The notes under the pieces are model-generated. The model had not been told where the DNA came from, did no database searches, and worked only from the letters and a program-made list of their open reading frames with translations. From positions 372,001 through 436,000 of the forward strand of contig OZ025784.1 of assembly GCA_964019425.1 (NCBI GenBank): 64,000 nucleotides of DNA, given 5' to 3'. Shown one piece after another: positions 1-9,594 of this stretch. The translations under genes and the position numbers were made by a program. The DNA is from Flectonema sp. DT1601. Taxonomy: Eukaryota > Euglenozoa > Diplonemea > Diplonemida > Diplonemidae. Every line of letters starts with the position of its first letter. Position 1 is the first letter of the stretch.

Positions 1-1350
1 ACAACAACTGGAACAGAAACACCACCTGCTATTGGCTATTCTGATTTCGCTCCTTTTCTATCCTCTCCCTCTCTTCTCCCTTCCTGTACCTCCTCGCCTG
101 CCGTTCACCTGGGCTCCGGGTGGATTCTCCCATTTCCGCCCTCAGCACCTGCGGACTTGGGTTCCTCCTTTCCGGCCCGTCTTTGCCTTCCGGCCTCTCG
201 TGTGTCCCCTTCCCGTATTTGTCTTCACCAGCTTTGGAAGGGGGTCCGATTGGCCCTCCCGTCGCGTATCCATGTTCCGTCATGTGTGTTCTCATCCCCT
301 CTGGCATCTCCACCAGCGTCGTACGCCTCCCCATCAACTCCAGCACCTCTCATGGAGGCGGCTGGTGGCGAAGATCTCAAAATTCCATTTAGGTAATTTG
401 CATGGGCATTCAGGTCCCAGGCTAGGAGCTGGGGCGGAGCGCTCTTCGCAGAGGTGTTCGAACTTTGAACTCGAACACCTTCAACAGGGCGTTCTTGGAT
501 TCGACGAGGATACCCTGGGTCAGCTGGTGTTACGGGGCGCCGACATGTTTGGGGGAGAGGCTGGGCTTGGAGGCGGATCCGTTGGGTCCCTTGCTGTTCT
601 CGTTGGCAACCAAGCCGGCGCTGCACAAGGTGTTCGAGGCGAAGCTGGGGTTGGCTGAGGCCGGGCAAGTGCACAGACGCACATGCTCGACTCAGCCCGC
701 AGGAGTTCGTCGACAGGAAGGTGGCGCAGTTGGGGAAGAAAGCGTAGAGAGGTGGCAGCCGGGGGCCAGGGAACCGACCGGGAGTCAGCCCACACAGGCC
801 TGTTCCAGTGCTGGAACGAGGCGAACTCGATGGTGTCAGGCTACGCGGCGGCGAGACACAGCAGGGGATAAACCCGCAAAGCCAAGGGAGGAGTGTTAAC
901 TGCTGCGAGGAAGCACGACACACTGGTCGACGAACCCGCAAACCCACCGCGTCGCCCCTGCCAACAGCGGCGCTACCTCCCGCGCGCCCGGAGTCAGCCC
1001 ACACAGGCCTGTTCCAGTGCTGGAACGAGGCGAACTCGATGGTGTCAGGCTACGCGGCGGCGAGACACAGCAGGGGATAAACCCGCAAAGCCAAGGGAGG
1101 AGTGTTAACTGCTGCGAGGAAGCACGACACACTGGTCGACGAACCCGCAAACCCACCGCGTCGCCCCTGCCAACAGCGGCGCTACCTCCCGCGCGCCCTC
1201 CGTTTCGCCCATTCCAGGAGGCTTGGGCTGTTCCCTGTTCACTCGCCGTTGCTGGGAGAATCGCTGTTGCTTTCTTTTCCTGTGCTGAGTGATATGCTTA
1301 AGTTCAGCACGTAGATCTTCAACTGCTGGGGTCAGTAAGAAATAAATTGC
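1..1350. repeat. GC-rich repeat island, possible retrotransposon debris
   Basis: This stretch is much richer in G and C than the rest of the window and has long overlapping open frames on both strands, which is what GC-rich non-coding DNA produces. On the minus strand, around 391-425, a frame reads AWDLNAHANYLNGIL. This recalls the GDxNAH motif of the apurinic-type endonuclease of non-LTR retrotransposons, but no other endonuclease motif is clear. The 209-bp tandem duplication lies inside the island. I see no host gene here. The base composition and position next to other transposon debris suggest old mobile DNA; the endonuclease reading is weak. Confidence 0.4.
781..1198. repeat. Perfect 209-bp tandem duplication
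   Basis: Bases 781-989 are repeated without a visible difference at 990-1198 (period 209). Each copy starts ggagtcagcc and ends cgcgcgccc. The identity means the duplication is recent, or kept by conversion, or arose in assembly. It is GC-rich and contains no recognisable gene. Confidence 0.9.
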
Positions 1351-1666
1351 AACCGCATTGGCCTACCGTAAGATGAGTCCCACAAGACCGACCACGTGTG
1401 GTCGCTCAAAGGTCCGAGGGCCCTAACCTCATGTAAACATAAAAAGCCAGAGGATAAGGTTTGTAAGCGACACTCGGCAACTGATGGGATAGGCGAACCG
1501 CAAGTTGCGGGTTTTGCGGGTTTGCAAGTGTTCGACGACCTGATGAGTCTCATGCTTCTGCAATTCCCATTGAATATCGCGTCTAGCTGCCCGTTTGCCA
1601 GAATCCTCACCACCTCCGTGATCGAGGCTATCAGCCCGAAGGCCACGTTGAATTGCCCTTGCGGGT

Positions 1667-2340
1667 TTGCCCAACTTTCGAAGCAGAACAAGTCCCTTCC
1701 TCGTCTCATCCAATAGTTTAGCCACTTGTGCACCATATTTCAGGTCGTCAATATGGGCACCTAAGTACTACACTCTCCCTCCATGGAAAAGTACTAATGC
1801 GATGGGATTCACATATTCAAGTAACAAGGAAGAGGCTGAACAGCGGAGAAACTGAACTACCAACTCACAGGGATGAAAGTCTACACTGACGGGTCGATGA
1901 GCAAAATACAAAACAACTGGGGACCTCATCCCATCGCATGTAGGGATTGATCCTCTCACGACATGGCTGATAAACTGGCTAAGGCAGCTTCTAAAGATTT
2001 GGATGGGAAGCCAATTAATTCAAAAATGGGCTACTTTGCACACAAGTCAAGGGTTGCTCGCGAAACCGGTAGGAAGCTATTTGGCAGGATGCTAGAAGCT
2101 GAGAGTGCGAGGCCCCCTGTCAAGCGTGTCATGCTGAGACAATTGTATACCTGGATGCCACCGGGGGTTACAAGGCTGCTCGTTACCCCTCCAACATGCT
2201 GAGGCCATCAGAAATTAGAATAGCTAGATTCAGGACTGGATCTCACTACTTAGAGATTAGCTACATCGCTAGTTGCTGAATTCAATCTTTCCATAAAGCA
2301 GCTCTCGAGGTATTTTACACGGGCTGTGATCCACAGCAAG
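1667..2340 (+). mobile_element. Broken non-LTR (LINE) retrotransposon, RNase H end
   Basis: Short pieces in more than one plus-strand frame match the RNase H domain that follows the reverse transcriptase in several LINE clades, including the trypanosome ingi/L1Tc type. In order: a PPW segment near 1780-1795; YTDGS at 1882-1896, the first RNase H active-site motif; SHVGI near 1940; ADKLAKAAS from 1964; and an ARFRTG segment near 2220-2240, typical of the region after RNase H. The pieces are not in one frame and most of the element is absent, so this is a dead copy. The family is assigned by motif only. Confidence 0.6.
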
Positions 2341-2625
2341 GCAACCAACAGCGGACGAATCTTTTTTTTTTTTTTTTTTGAACCACAAGAACTGATTGAT
2401 AAAGTAACAGGAGGTGCTACACTTGCAAGAACACACGTACGTATTAAGGAAAAAGTAAGAAGTTTTAATTATACCATGACGGTATGAACAAGCTCATAGC
2501 ATCTTATTATCAACGTCATCAATGATTATTTCTCAATTTCATATATTGTTTTGTTTCGCGCACATGGATTGTTTTTCCAATTTAAAAAAAAAAGAAATTT
2601 TATTTTCGCTAAGGGGAAAACCCGG
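2341..2625. other. Spacer between two dead transposons
   Basis: Contains a T run of about 17-18 bases near 2361-2378 followed by AT-rich sequence. No frame of interest and no repeat boundary could be recognised. Confidence 0.5.
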
Positions 2626-4281
2626 CTAACGCTACCCAGGGGGGGTGTAATCGAGGCCGTTTCGCGACGAATCTTGGGTGGGATGGCGTGGTTCGCTGTG
2701 TTTTTATTCATGAAATTCAAAACTAATAATCGAAATTTTACCACCTAACAAGAAGTTTCGTGTGCCTGTTGAAATTAATACAAGTTCGGCGTCCAATGAA
2801 GGTCTGATGATGATGGATTCTGTATCGGAGTCGTCATCTGACAGCAACACAGCAAAGGTATCAAAGTGGGGGGGCAAAACCAAGAGAATCCCCAGGAAAA
2901 AACGGAAAGGACCTACCCAGAGTGTGAGCGACTTTAATGAAATGAGCGAATTGAAGGCATCCAACTTATTTTCACTGATCATGTGCTTAAAATGATATTA
3001 CGACACACTCTTACCTACCCGATTGACAAAGAGACGTCCATGAAGTCACTAGAAGTTGGTGCTCCGTAATTTCCACACTGCTAACAAACACATTCCTGCT
3101 TCTTATGTTCATAGTCTTGTTAAACCCCATAATAATAAAGGGCATTGGGTGACGTTTGACAATTTTAATTCGTCATACGCATTTCTTGTTTTGATGTTAG
3201 CGAAAGGGTTCCACTGTGTTGGAACAGCCTGACGGAACAGAAAGGGAGTTCTGTTGATGTTACAAAACCGAAGGCTACCCCTGGACCGGACGACTAAGCA
3301 AATCGGAAGTGAAAGAAAGACCGAAGAATCTTACTGCTTCTTACCTTCAGTCAAGCACCTTATCCACCATATAAAGTGGAGAGACTCAAAGGATGTGCAT
3401 CTTTTCAGTACTCTTCCCTTACGTGAGCACCGTGTCGATGTATATCGCTGGATTAGGAAGAGAAATAAAAAAGAAAAAGTGCCGATCAAACTACCGTGCA
3501 AGTAGACAGGTACACCAAGACGATGGGAGGTGTTAACCTGATGGATAGCGTGAAGGCAAGGGCGAACAGAAACCTTCAAACTAAACGATGGCATCTAAAG
3601 GTTTTCGACTACTTGCTGAAAGTTTCGATGTTCAACACGTTTACCCTTCAAAGGAAATGCGGTAAGGATACTGGTACCTACACACGGTATGTAGAGGAGC
3701 TCGCTATGCAACTCGTCAGTGACGGGACGTCGAGAGACAAGACAACCAATACTACATCTACTATTGACCCGGGTTCGCACTTTTCACACATGTTCCGCAC
3801 CACTGAGCACTATCCATCAATATTTGGCACTGCTAAACAATGTAAGTATCACAATACTCGAGTGAGGACTACTTATGGATGCCAGGGGTGTAAGGTTTTT
3901 ATGTGTCCTGCACCCTGTTTTGGCAAATACCACTTAAATCTTACAAAGGGGAGAACATTTGCGTCCCAAACCACTACCTCTGTGTCGGGAGGTGCTATCC
4001 GGGAAGAATGTACTAAGGGGAAGACCCCCTGCACTCACAACAACATCAAAATTGAAGAGGCGCAGGGAGTCATAAGAACTGAGCTTATTTTTGTCTTTGG
4101 TGGTGTTTTCATTTGTTCTGTTCACCCTTTAGGTGGTGAATGTGTGTGTATTTTTAACGGGCAGGCAATGGCGGTTCACTTTGTCACATCACCTTTCCGA
4201 GCCCCCCTACCCCTTTTCCCCGTTAGCTCTTTTTTCAAAAAAAGTCCAAAAACCGGGTTTTACCCCCGCCCGTAGGGTTAA
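2626..4281 (+). mobile_element. Decayed piggyBac-family DNA transposon
   Basis: The right end reads CCCGTAGGG followed by TTAA (4278-4281), the usual piggyBac boundary. The left end near 2626-2650 (CTAACGCTACCCAGG...) resembles the inverted copy of the right end (TTAACCCTACGGGCGG...), though degraded. Between them lie the parts of a piggyBac transposase (DDE_Tnp_1_7): an acidic/Ser-rich N-terminus (2762-2995), DNF with a catalytic Asp (about 3157), the KWRDSKDVHLFSTL segment (about 3375-3415), the MGGVNLMD segment (about 3520) and the C-terminal Cys-rich finger (3838-3930). The GGVD catalytic Asp is Asn here, and the open frame falls into at least three pieces. At about 1.65 kb it is shorter than a full piggyBac, so part of the N-terminal half is probably deleted. 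It is the only plus-strand coding material of any length. Confidence 0.85.
3496..4275 (+). pseudogene. piggyBac transposase, C-terminal part
   Basis: This is the longest surviving frame of the transposase (259 codons as read). It holds the MGGVNLMDSV motif, the following helix-rich segment TKRWHLKVFDYLLKV, and the zinc-binding tail with Cys-x2-Cys (YGCQGCK) and Cys-x3-Cys (MCPAPCFGKYH) pairs, typical of the RING/PHD-like finger of piggyBac transposases. The reading frame runs on past the finger into the terminal repeat (ending at 4275), which no intact transposase would do. Upstream parts are in other frames (3254-3505 and around 3150-3235), and the Asp expected in GGVD is Asn. A dead fossil. 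Confidence 0.8.
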
Positions 4282-4779
4282 AGAAAAAAAAATAATTAAA
4301 AAAAAGAAGAGAAAACAAAACAACACGTAATTCACCTACTAAGATGAGTGTTGTAAGGTTTTTCTTTATTGCGGCACACAGGCAGTATCAAGATTTATAC
4401 CTGACTTAGTAAATGACACCAAACAGATAAGAAGTTTAACAGATTTAATCAGATAGCTTGATTTTCACGCGTGGGTGGGTTTTTATCGAGTGTTTACCTG
4501 TGTAAAAAATGTGTCGACTAGGCTGACAACCTACGGTGTCTTGTGTACAGACTTCGGCATCGGCTGTGGAAGAATGATTTTATAAGGCAGCTTATGACGG
4601 GTATTACTTATTCTGTTGAGGGATTTAGAAGTTGTATCCTTTTATTATGCTGAAATGAACGAAAAAACTGAGACAAACACAAAAATAAAAACAAAAAGCA
4701 GTCAAGCGATCTATTAGAATTGGATATTTTACAACGAAACGAATAAAAAGACTGCAACTAAAGCAACCTGTAGCTAGTT
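4282..4779. other. Gene-free flank at the 3' end of the gene array
   Basis: About 500 bases downstream of the last minus-strand gene. AT-rich, with an A-rich stretch right after the TTAA. No frame, hairpin or repeat that I can support. Confidence 0.5.
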
Positions 4780-7338
4780 TTATTTCAGTTCATCTTTTAT
4801 TATACCATCGAGGACTCTCTTTAATTTGTTGGTAGTGACCAATGCTTGGGTTTTTCTTGCTAGACCTTGACAATCACAAGACCAATCGGCTGGTGGGGAA
4901 GGAGGTAAGCGAGTACTAGTTATCCAGGGAGGACGTGGAGAAGCCGGTGGAGATAATGTGCTGTTAGATGCAGCAGTACGGGACCCGTTGTTGTACGGAA
5001 CTCGGGATAATCGAAGATCAAATTTCAGGTTCTTAACAAGATCGTCAGATGGTAAAATTGTTGACTGATCCCACGTCCTCCTTTTGGCATTTTTTTTAGG
5101 AGGTGAGTTGCACAGAACAATCTTGTCTCTGATGTCACTAACAGCAGGTGTTTCGAGCATCAAAGATTCCATCGTGACTTCAGAAACACTTTCAGGTGGA
5201 TGCATTCCAGACACTACCGATTCCACCAGCTGTAGTTGTAAATTCTTGAGATCGTTGCTCTGCTCCAACAACTGACACTGTCGCTCGCTTTCGACTTGTG
5301 TGATGTCAATCGCTCCATCCGGTTTTCTACTTCGCAGCTCGGAAACCAAATTGACACGCTGCTGATCAATACCACTAATGGTGTCCAGACTCATCTTAGT
5401 TGGAAATCCTGTGCTACCAACGATGGTGCTGAGAATTTGTAGAATTTCATCTCCTGTTTGCAAACCAGGTTGCTGCTCGCTGCTGTCAGGTTCAAACTTT
5501 CTCGAAGTGGAAGAAAATGTCTCGCCAGGGACTCTTGATGTGCTTACCTGATGCTGTTCAGAAAACTGCGCTGCTATCGAAGGGTTTGAACTCTCCATTT
5601 GCGTCCTTGTCAACATCTGTGACGAGAATGGATATCTGTCTGGTTGGTGTTGATTCGTATTATGTTTATATCTTCCTGCTGCCACATCAATCTCTGCAGC
5701 ATGTTGAGGAGTTAGTTGCGTTCCCGCAACATCTTGCGTTTGGTTGACACACACGGCATTATTCGACTGTTGCTTTAGATCGTAAGCACCGCCAATGATA
5801 TTTAAATTAATGCGAGGAATGCTACCTGGTCTCTTGTAGCTGTGCGATGAGGATATGCTGCTGCTACTTGCAGAACTGGTAGTTGCACAGCTAACAGGAC
5901 TGGAAAACTCCGCACTAGCCTTCCGAACAGAACTTGGAAAACTGCCAACCTGAACTTCCTCAGTAAAAGTTACAGAAGAGCGTCTGGCGTTCAACGGGAT
6001 TATTTCTTGACTCCCCTGTAGTGGCAAGCCGTTCGGACTCACTCTATTTCCCAATTCCAAGTCACTAACAGTGTTATGAACCCTTCGGGTTAAGTTAGCA
6101 CTCTGGGGGCTTTCAGTATTCTTCTTGATGCAGGCCTTTGAAACCTTCCTGACGTCTTGGGGGCTCTTGAGATTTGGGGATGAAGCCTTCGAACTTTCGA
6201 ATCTAGGAGAGAGAGTGGGTGTACTTTTATTCGAACTCGTTGTTATTAATTTCCGAAAATCGATGTCATTTTGCTGTAGTCGAGGAGAGGGGCTTCCATC
6301 TCCCCCCATATGCCCTGATCGAGGGCTTATGCCTGATCGAGGGCTGAGGTGAGGGCTGTGATGTTTACCTCCATCTTGGTAAGATGAGCGCTCTGTCAAT
6401 ACTTGCTGAAAACTGATATCATCATTCACTAATTGGGATGGGTGGAGACTTATACTTTGCGGACTTCTGTTTTTGGTATTGCTGGGTGATCTTCTCGAAG
6501 GGGACAATGAATCCGTTGTCACAACTTTCTGAAAACTGATATCGTTCTGCGCCGACCTGGGGGAAAGATTCCCTTGTTTGAAGCTGATAGCGCTGCCAAC
6601 ATCAGTTGATGTCAGACGCTCTAGGTAGCTGTGCTGAGATTCTCCAGGTGCATAAGTAGTAGAAACCTGAACAAAGCTTATTCCCTGATTAAATTGACGT
6701 GGAGTCAACGTGTTGGTATTTACTTCACAAGTGGATAGCTGCTCGATGTTATTTGGGTTTCGAGGACTTCTTTGCACACTTGGAGAGTCATGTTGTGCGA
6801 GTTTCCCGCTCCATGGGGTAATTTGTATCTGCGGACCCCCAGTGCTCAAGTCACTAGTCCTTGCCAGACTAGGGCTTCTAGGTCTTGGTGACGGAACATG
6901 AACTATTTTCAGGTACTCGCGAGGAGATTGCTCAGAATAATTATCTGTGAGTGTGTTTTCCTTTAAAACTGAAGTCGACTGAGGGAACAGTGGATTGTCG
7001 TTGTTGTGTGCTGACTCTGTTTGTTTTGCCTGACTTGTCACCATCACTTTCTGCTCGTTATTCAACATCGATAATTTATTTATAGTTTCGCTAATGAAAG
7101 TTATGCTCTCTGAGGTTGGCACTGATCCAGTTGCCGTAACTTCATTATTACACACACCCCGATCCTGTACTGGACTACTCACCGGACTTGACTTCGTCAG
7201 CAAATCCGCAACACTTTGGAGCAGTTCGCTTCCGTCAGACTCGAGAGTTGTCAATTCCCTTATCGTACCAAATATCTTCTCTTGTTGTAATGCAAGAATG
7301 CGCTGCTTTTCTAACAACTCCTCCATGTTGTCATGCAT
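4780..7338 (-). CDS. Ser/Pro-rich protein with repeated ISFQ motifs
   Basis: I do not recognise this 852-residue protein. A predicted coiled coil covers about residues 3-45 (EELLEKQRILALQQEK...). The middle is low-complexity and rich in SPR/SP dipeptides, possible sites for proline-directed kinases. Within it a motif of the form N-D-I-S-F-Q-[KQ]-V-[VL]-T recurs about five times (QGISFVQVST, SAISFKQG, NDISFQKVVT, DDISFQQVLT, NDIDFRKLIT; about residues 215-365). This suggests repeated short binding motifs in a disordered scaffold. The start is the first ATG after an acceptor-like TTTTAG about 20 nt upstream. It is the last gene of the minus-strand array. A cytoskeletal or signalling scaffold is a guess only. 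Confidence 0.8.
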   Translation of the reverse strand: MHDNMEELLEKQRILALQQEKIFGTIRELTTLESDGSELLQSVADLLTKSSPVSSPVQDRGVCNNEVTATGSVPTSESITFISETINKLSMLNNEQKVMVTSQAKQTESAHNNDNPLFPQSTSVLKENTLTDNYSEQSPREYLKIVHVPSPRPRSPSLARTSDLSTGGPQIQITPWSGKLAQHDSPSVQRSPRNPNNIEQLSTCEVNTNTLTPRQFNQGISFVQVSTTYAPGESQHSYLERLTSTDVGSAISFKQGNLSPRSAQNDISFQKVVTTDSLSPSRRSPSNTKNRSPQSISLHPSQLVNDDISFQQVLTERSSYQDGGKHHSPHLSPRSGISPRSGHMGGDGSPSPRLQQNDIDFRKLITTSSNKSTPTLSPRFESSKASSPNLKSPQDVRKVSKACIKKNTESPQSANLTRRVHNTVSDLELGNRVSPNGLPLQGSQEIIPLNARRSSVTFTEEVQVGSFPSSVRKASAEFSSPVSCATTSSASSSSISSSHSYKRPGSIPRINLNIIGGAYDLKQQSNNAVCVNQTQDVAGTQLTPQHAAEIDVAAGRYKHNTNQHQPDRYPFSSQMLTRTQMESSNPSIAAQFSEQHQVSTSRVPGETFSSTSRKFEPDSSEQQPGLQTGDEILQILSTIVGSTGFPTKMSLDTISGIDQQRVNLVSELRSRKPDGAIDITQVESERQCQLLEQSNDLKNLQLQLVESVVSGMHPPESVSEVTMESLMLETPAVSDIRDKIVLCNSPPKKNAKRRTWDQSTILPSDDLVKNLKFDLRLSRVPYNNGSRTAASNSTLSPPASPRPPWITSTRLPPSPPADWSCDCQGLARKTQALVTTNKLKRVLDGIIKDELK
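6235..6700 (-). repeat. Protein-level ISFQ motif repeats
   Basis: About five degenerate copies of a ten-residue motif built around I-S-F-Q lie in the Ser/Pro-rich protein, spaced by Ser/Pro-rich linkers. They are alike in protein but only partly in DNA (ctgaaaactgatatc occurs at two of them), so they are old or held by selection. Confidence 0.6.
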
Positions 7339-8118
7339 GGTACAGGGGAACTAAAACATAAAGCTAAGGATTATACTATACTCTGCCTGATTTAGTTTTC
7401 GTTATTACGTTCAACTTCTTTCCATATTGAAGTGAAAAATGACGGACGAGCCTAAAATAAAATAAATACATAAAACGGTGAACACAATGCTAGGGAAGTC
7501 TACAACACAAAACAATGGTAACCCATCTTCATTTTCTTTTCAAAAAAAAAAAAAAAACAAAAAAAGAAAAAAAACTAGAATCCTTTTTTCACATGCATTC
7601 TTACATCCCAATGTTTCTTTTCTTTTTTTTGAAAAAGGGGTTTACGGAGATTACGACTACGCGACATATTATTGTCACAGAAATGGAATGCCAACGAGGT
7701 AATTTTTACTAACTTACGAAATAGCAACTGTTGTCTTATCCAATGTGTTTGATCCCAATATGAGAAGACAACACAAACATAACAACACTTTCTCGCGAAT
7801 GTCGACAACTCTGAAAAAGAAAAAAAAAGAATTAGAAAAGACCAGGGAAGAGAAAAAAAAACAAACAAAACAAACTGTATTTTCTACAGTGGTACACCCC
7901 TTAAAGTCTGGAGTCCCAAACACTCCTGTAGTATTGCTCTTGAGAAGGCAATTAACCGCGTGAAGTTCTCATGTAAATCTAGACTCACATGAACTACGAT
8001 AGGATACAATAAATGGATTTCACGGATTGAATCTCGTTGTCTATTTTCATAGGTTGACAAGATTAAATATCCGAACAGTTATTTAAATTATTCACAGCTT
8101 GTTACGGATACCTTTTTA
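7339..8118. other. Gene-free spacer
   Basis: About 780 bases with A runs at 7540-7580 and 7815-7865. The small open frames here are read through homopolymers and are not convincing. No RNA fold or repeat was recognised. Confidence 0.5.
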
Positions 8119-9332
8119 TTAATTCAACACACACGATTCGTATGTTGGTATCATGTACTTAATATTGATAAAGGCATCTTCTCCTCCGTGAATTTCAAGG
8201 AGCTGTTTGTTGTTTGTTTTTCTTTTCTTAAAAGAGATAATGTAAGTTGTCTCAGAATAGAAACCATTCAGAATAGCCTTATATTTCGTTGAAAGCAAGT
8301 CGCCAGGATCAACACCAGGCCACGAGTACCGTGCTGTCCACGGCCTGTTGGGTGCTAGTTGGAGCTGGTTCCGGCTCCAGCCGACAAGTGCAGCACAGTG
8401 TTTGGGTTGACTCCTGGCATAGTTTTTCGTTGAACGCAGACAGAATGCTGTCGCACGGGGGGAAAATAAATCATGACCATAAGAAATAACGGCTTTCATT
8501 CTGAATAGTTTCTTCTCCGACTACGTCGGCACAAAAATAAATTGCACACCTGTAACGTCTCTTCAATCAGATCTCCGAGATTTGTTCGCTTTCGTTGACT
8601 ATAATCTATCTCATCACCAGTGTTTCTGTTTTTTGATTTAAACAAATTGAATACTGGAAGAATCTGTCTGTAGTATGGTACCAAAGCTTCTCCAATAAGC
8701 TCACCTGACACTACGAGTTGTTGAAGGACTTTGAGCATCGTACAGATAATGTCAGGGTCTCTGGTATTCAATGCTGTCTTAATTGGGATTATCAATTGTG
8801 GAATTGTTGGTAAGATTTTAGAACCTCCCTTTTCAAGTAAATCAAAGCAACCTTGAACTGATAAGAATCTATATGGTTCTTCCTTCTCCCTAAGACCATC
8901 AAAGAATATTGGAAGGTAGTGGTGGTAATCTAACTTCTCGATGTCGACTTTCCAGTCAATCTTATTTCCATTTCCCTTGTGCTGAATAGCAATCGGAAGA
9001 TCTCCTCTGTCGTAGAATCTGCGAAATTCGGTTGCCGGTATAATTCGACGTTTGAATGCTCCTGATACTGGTGGTCTTGGCTTGTCTGGTTCCTTTCCCT
9101 TGTTTAGACTGCTGCAGTTGCCACCATTTCCACTTCCCTTTGGTCGATACGTTTGCAATACGGCAATCGGTTCCGCTGGTTTAGCAGGGGCCTGCACCTT
9201 CTTTGGTTTTTGAATCCATTCGCTCGGGTAATCTCCAAAGGGACTTCCCGCTGACTGCGGCAAATGCTTTCTTTTCGACGGGTCCCTGCGAGACCCGCGT
9301 AGATCGGGTGCGATAGTCGCAGCTAGCGCCAT
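8119..9332 (-). CDS. PACRG: Parkin co-regulated gene protein (PACRG), 2 exons
   Basis: PACRG is an axonemal microtubule inner protein at the junction of the doublet microtubule. Exon 1 (9332-8550) ends ...GDLIEETLQ at CAG/GTGTGC. Exon 2 (8202-8119) starts after ACAAACAG and reads [16 protein letters not shown]...PTYESCVLN, the conserved family C-terminus. Joined in phase 0 they give 288 residues, normal for the family. Conserved core segments include [32 protein letters not shown] and FDLLEKGG. The start ATG follows a clear acceptor (TTTCTTCACAG, 15 nt upstream). The intron is 347 nt, about five times the others here, and carries a dispersed repeat. Presence of the gene implies a motile flagellum. 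Confidence 0.93.
8203..8549 (-). other. Long PACRG intron carrying a dispersed repeat
   Basis: Bounded by CAG/GTGTGC and ACAAACAG/CTCC on the minus strand. It is 347 nt where the other introns defined here are 59-84 nt. It has a GC-rich middle unlike normal introns, with a near-palindrome around gctggagccgg/ccggctccagc (about 8360-8385). The repeat at 8454-8540 lies just inside the 5' splice site. Confidence 0.75.
8454..8540 (-). repeat. Dispersed element copy A (in PACRG intron)
   Basis: Matches 25505-25580 over about 75 bases in the same orientation with about five substitutions and two small gaps. Shared blocks include taaatcatgaccataagaa and gaatagtttcttctccgac. It contains a short hairpin CCGAC-TAC-GTCGG (8517-8529). 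The match begins at cacgggggg and fades in A-rich sequence. Confidence 0.75.
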
Positions 9333-9594
9333 ATGGGTGATCTAATCTGTGAAGAAATAAATGTTTTTATATGTGAATCAAACCACTCACCTACTTTATT
9401 AATATTTCATATTGAGATCTGATGAAGAAACTGAAGCTAATAAGTGAACAATATTCCGAATAGCTTACTGTTGCTATCCAACGTAATAAGAGTGCGATAA
9501 CTTAGTTAAGGCTAACTGATTTGACAAATTTCGAAACTGAAATATTTGCTTCGCGATTGAAGTTAAACAGAACTGATGATACAAAGCAACAGAG

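Noticed and set aside
32-1004. Long overlapping frames on both strands of the GC-rich island
   Set aside because: Expected from GC-rich non-coding DNA; only one weak endonuclease-like string, no consistent domain.
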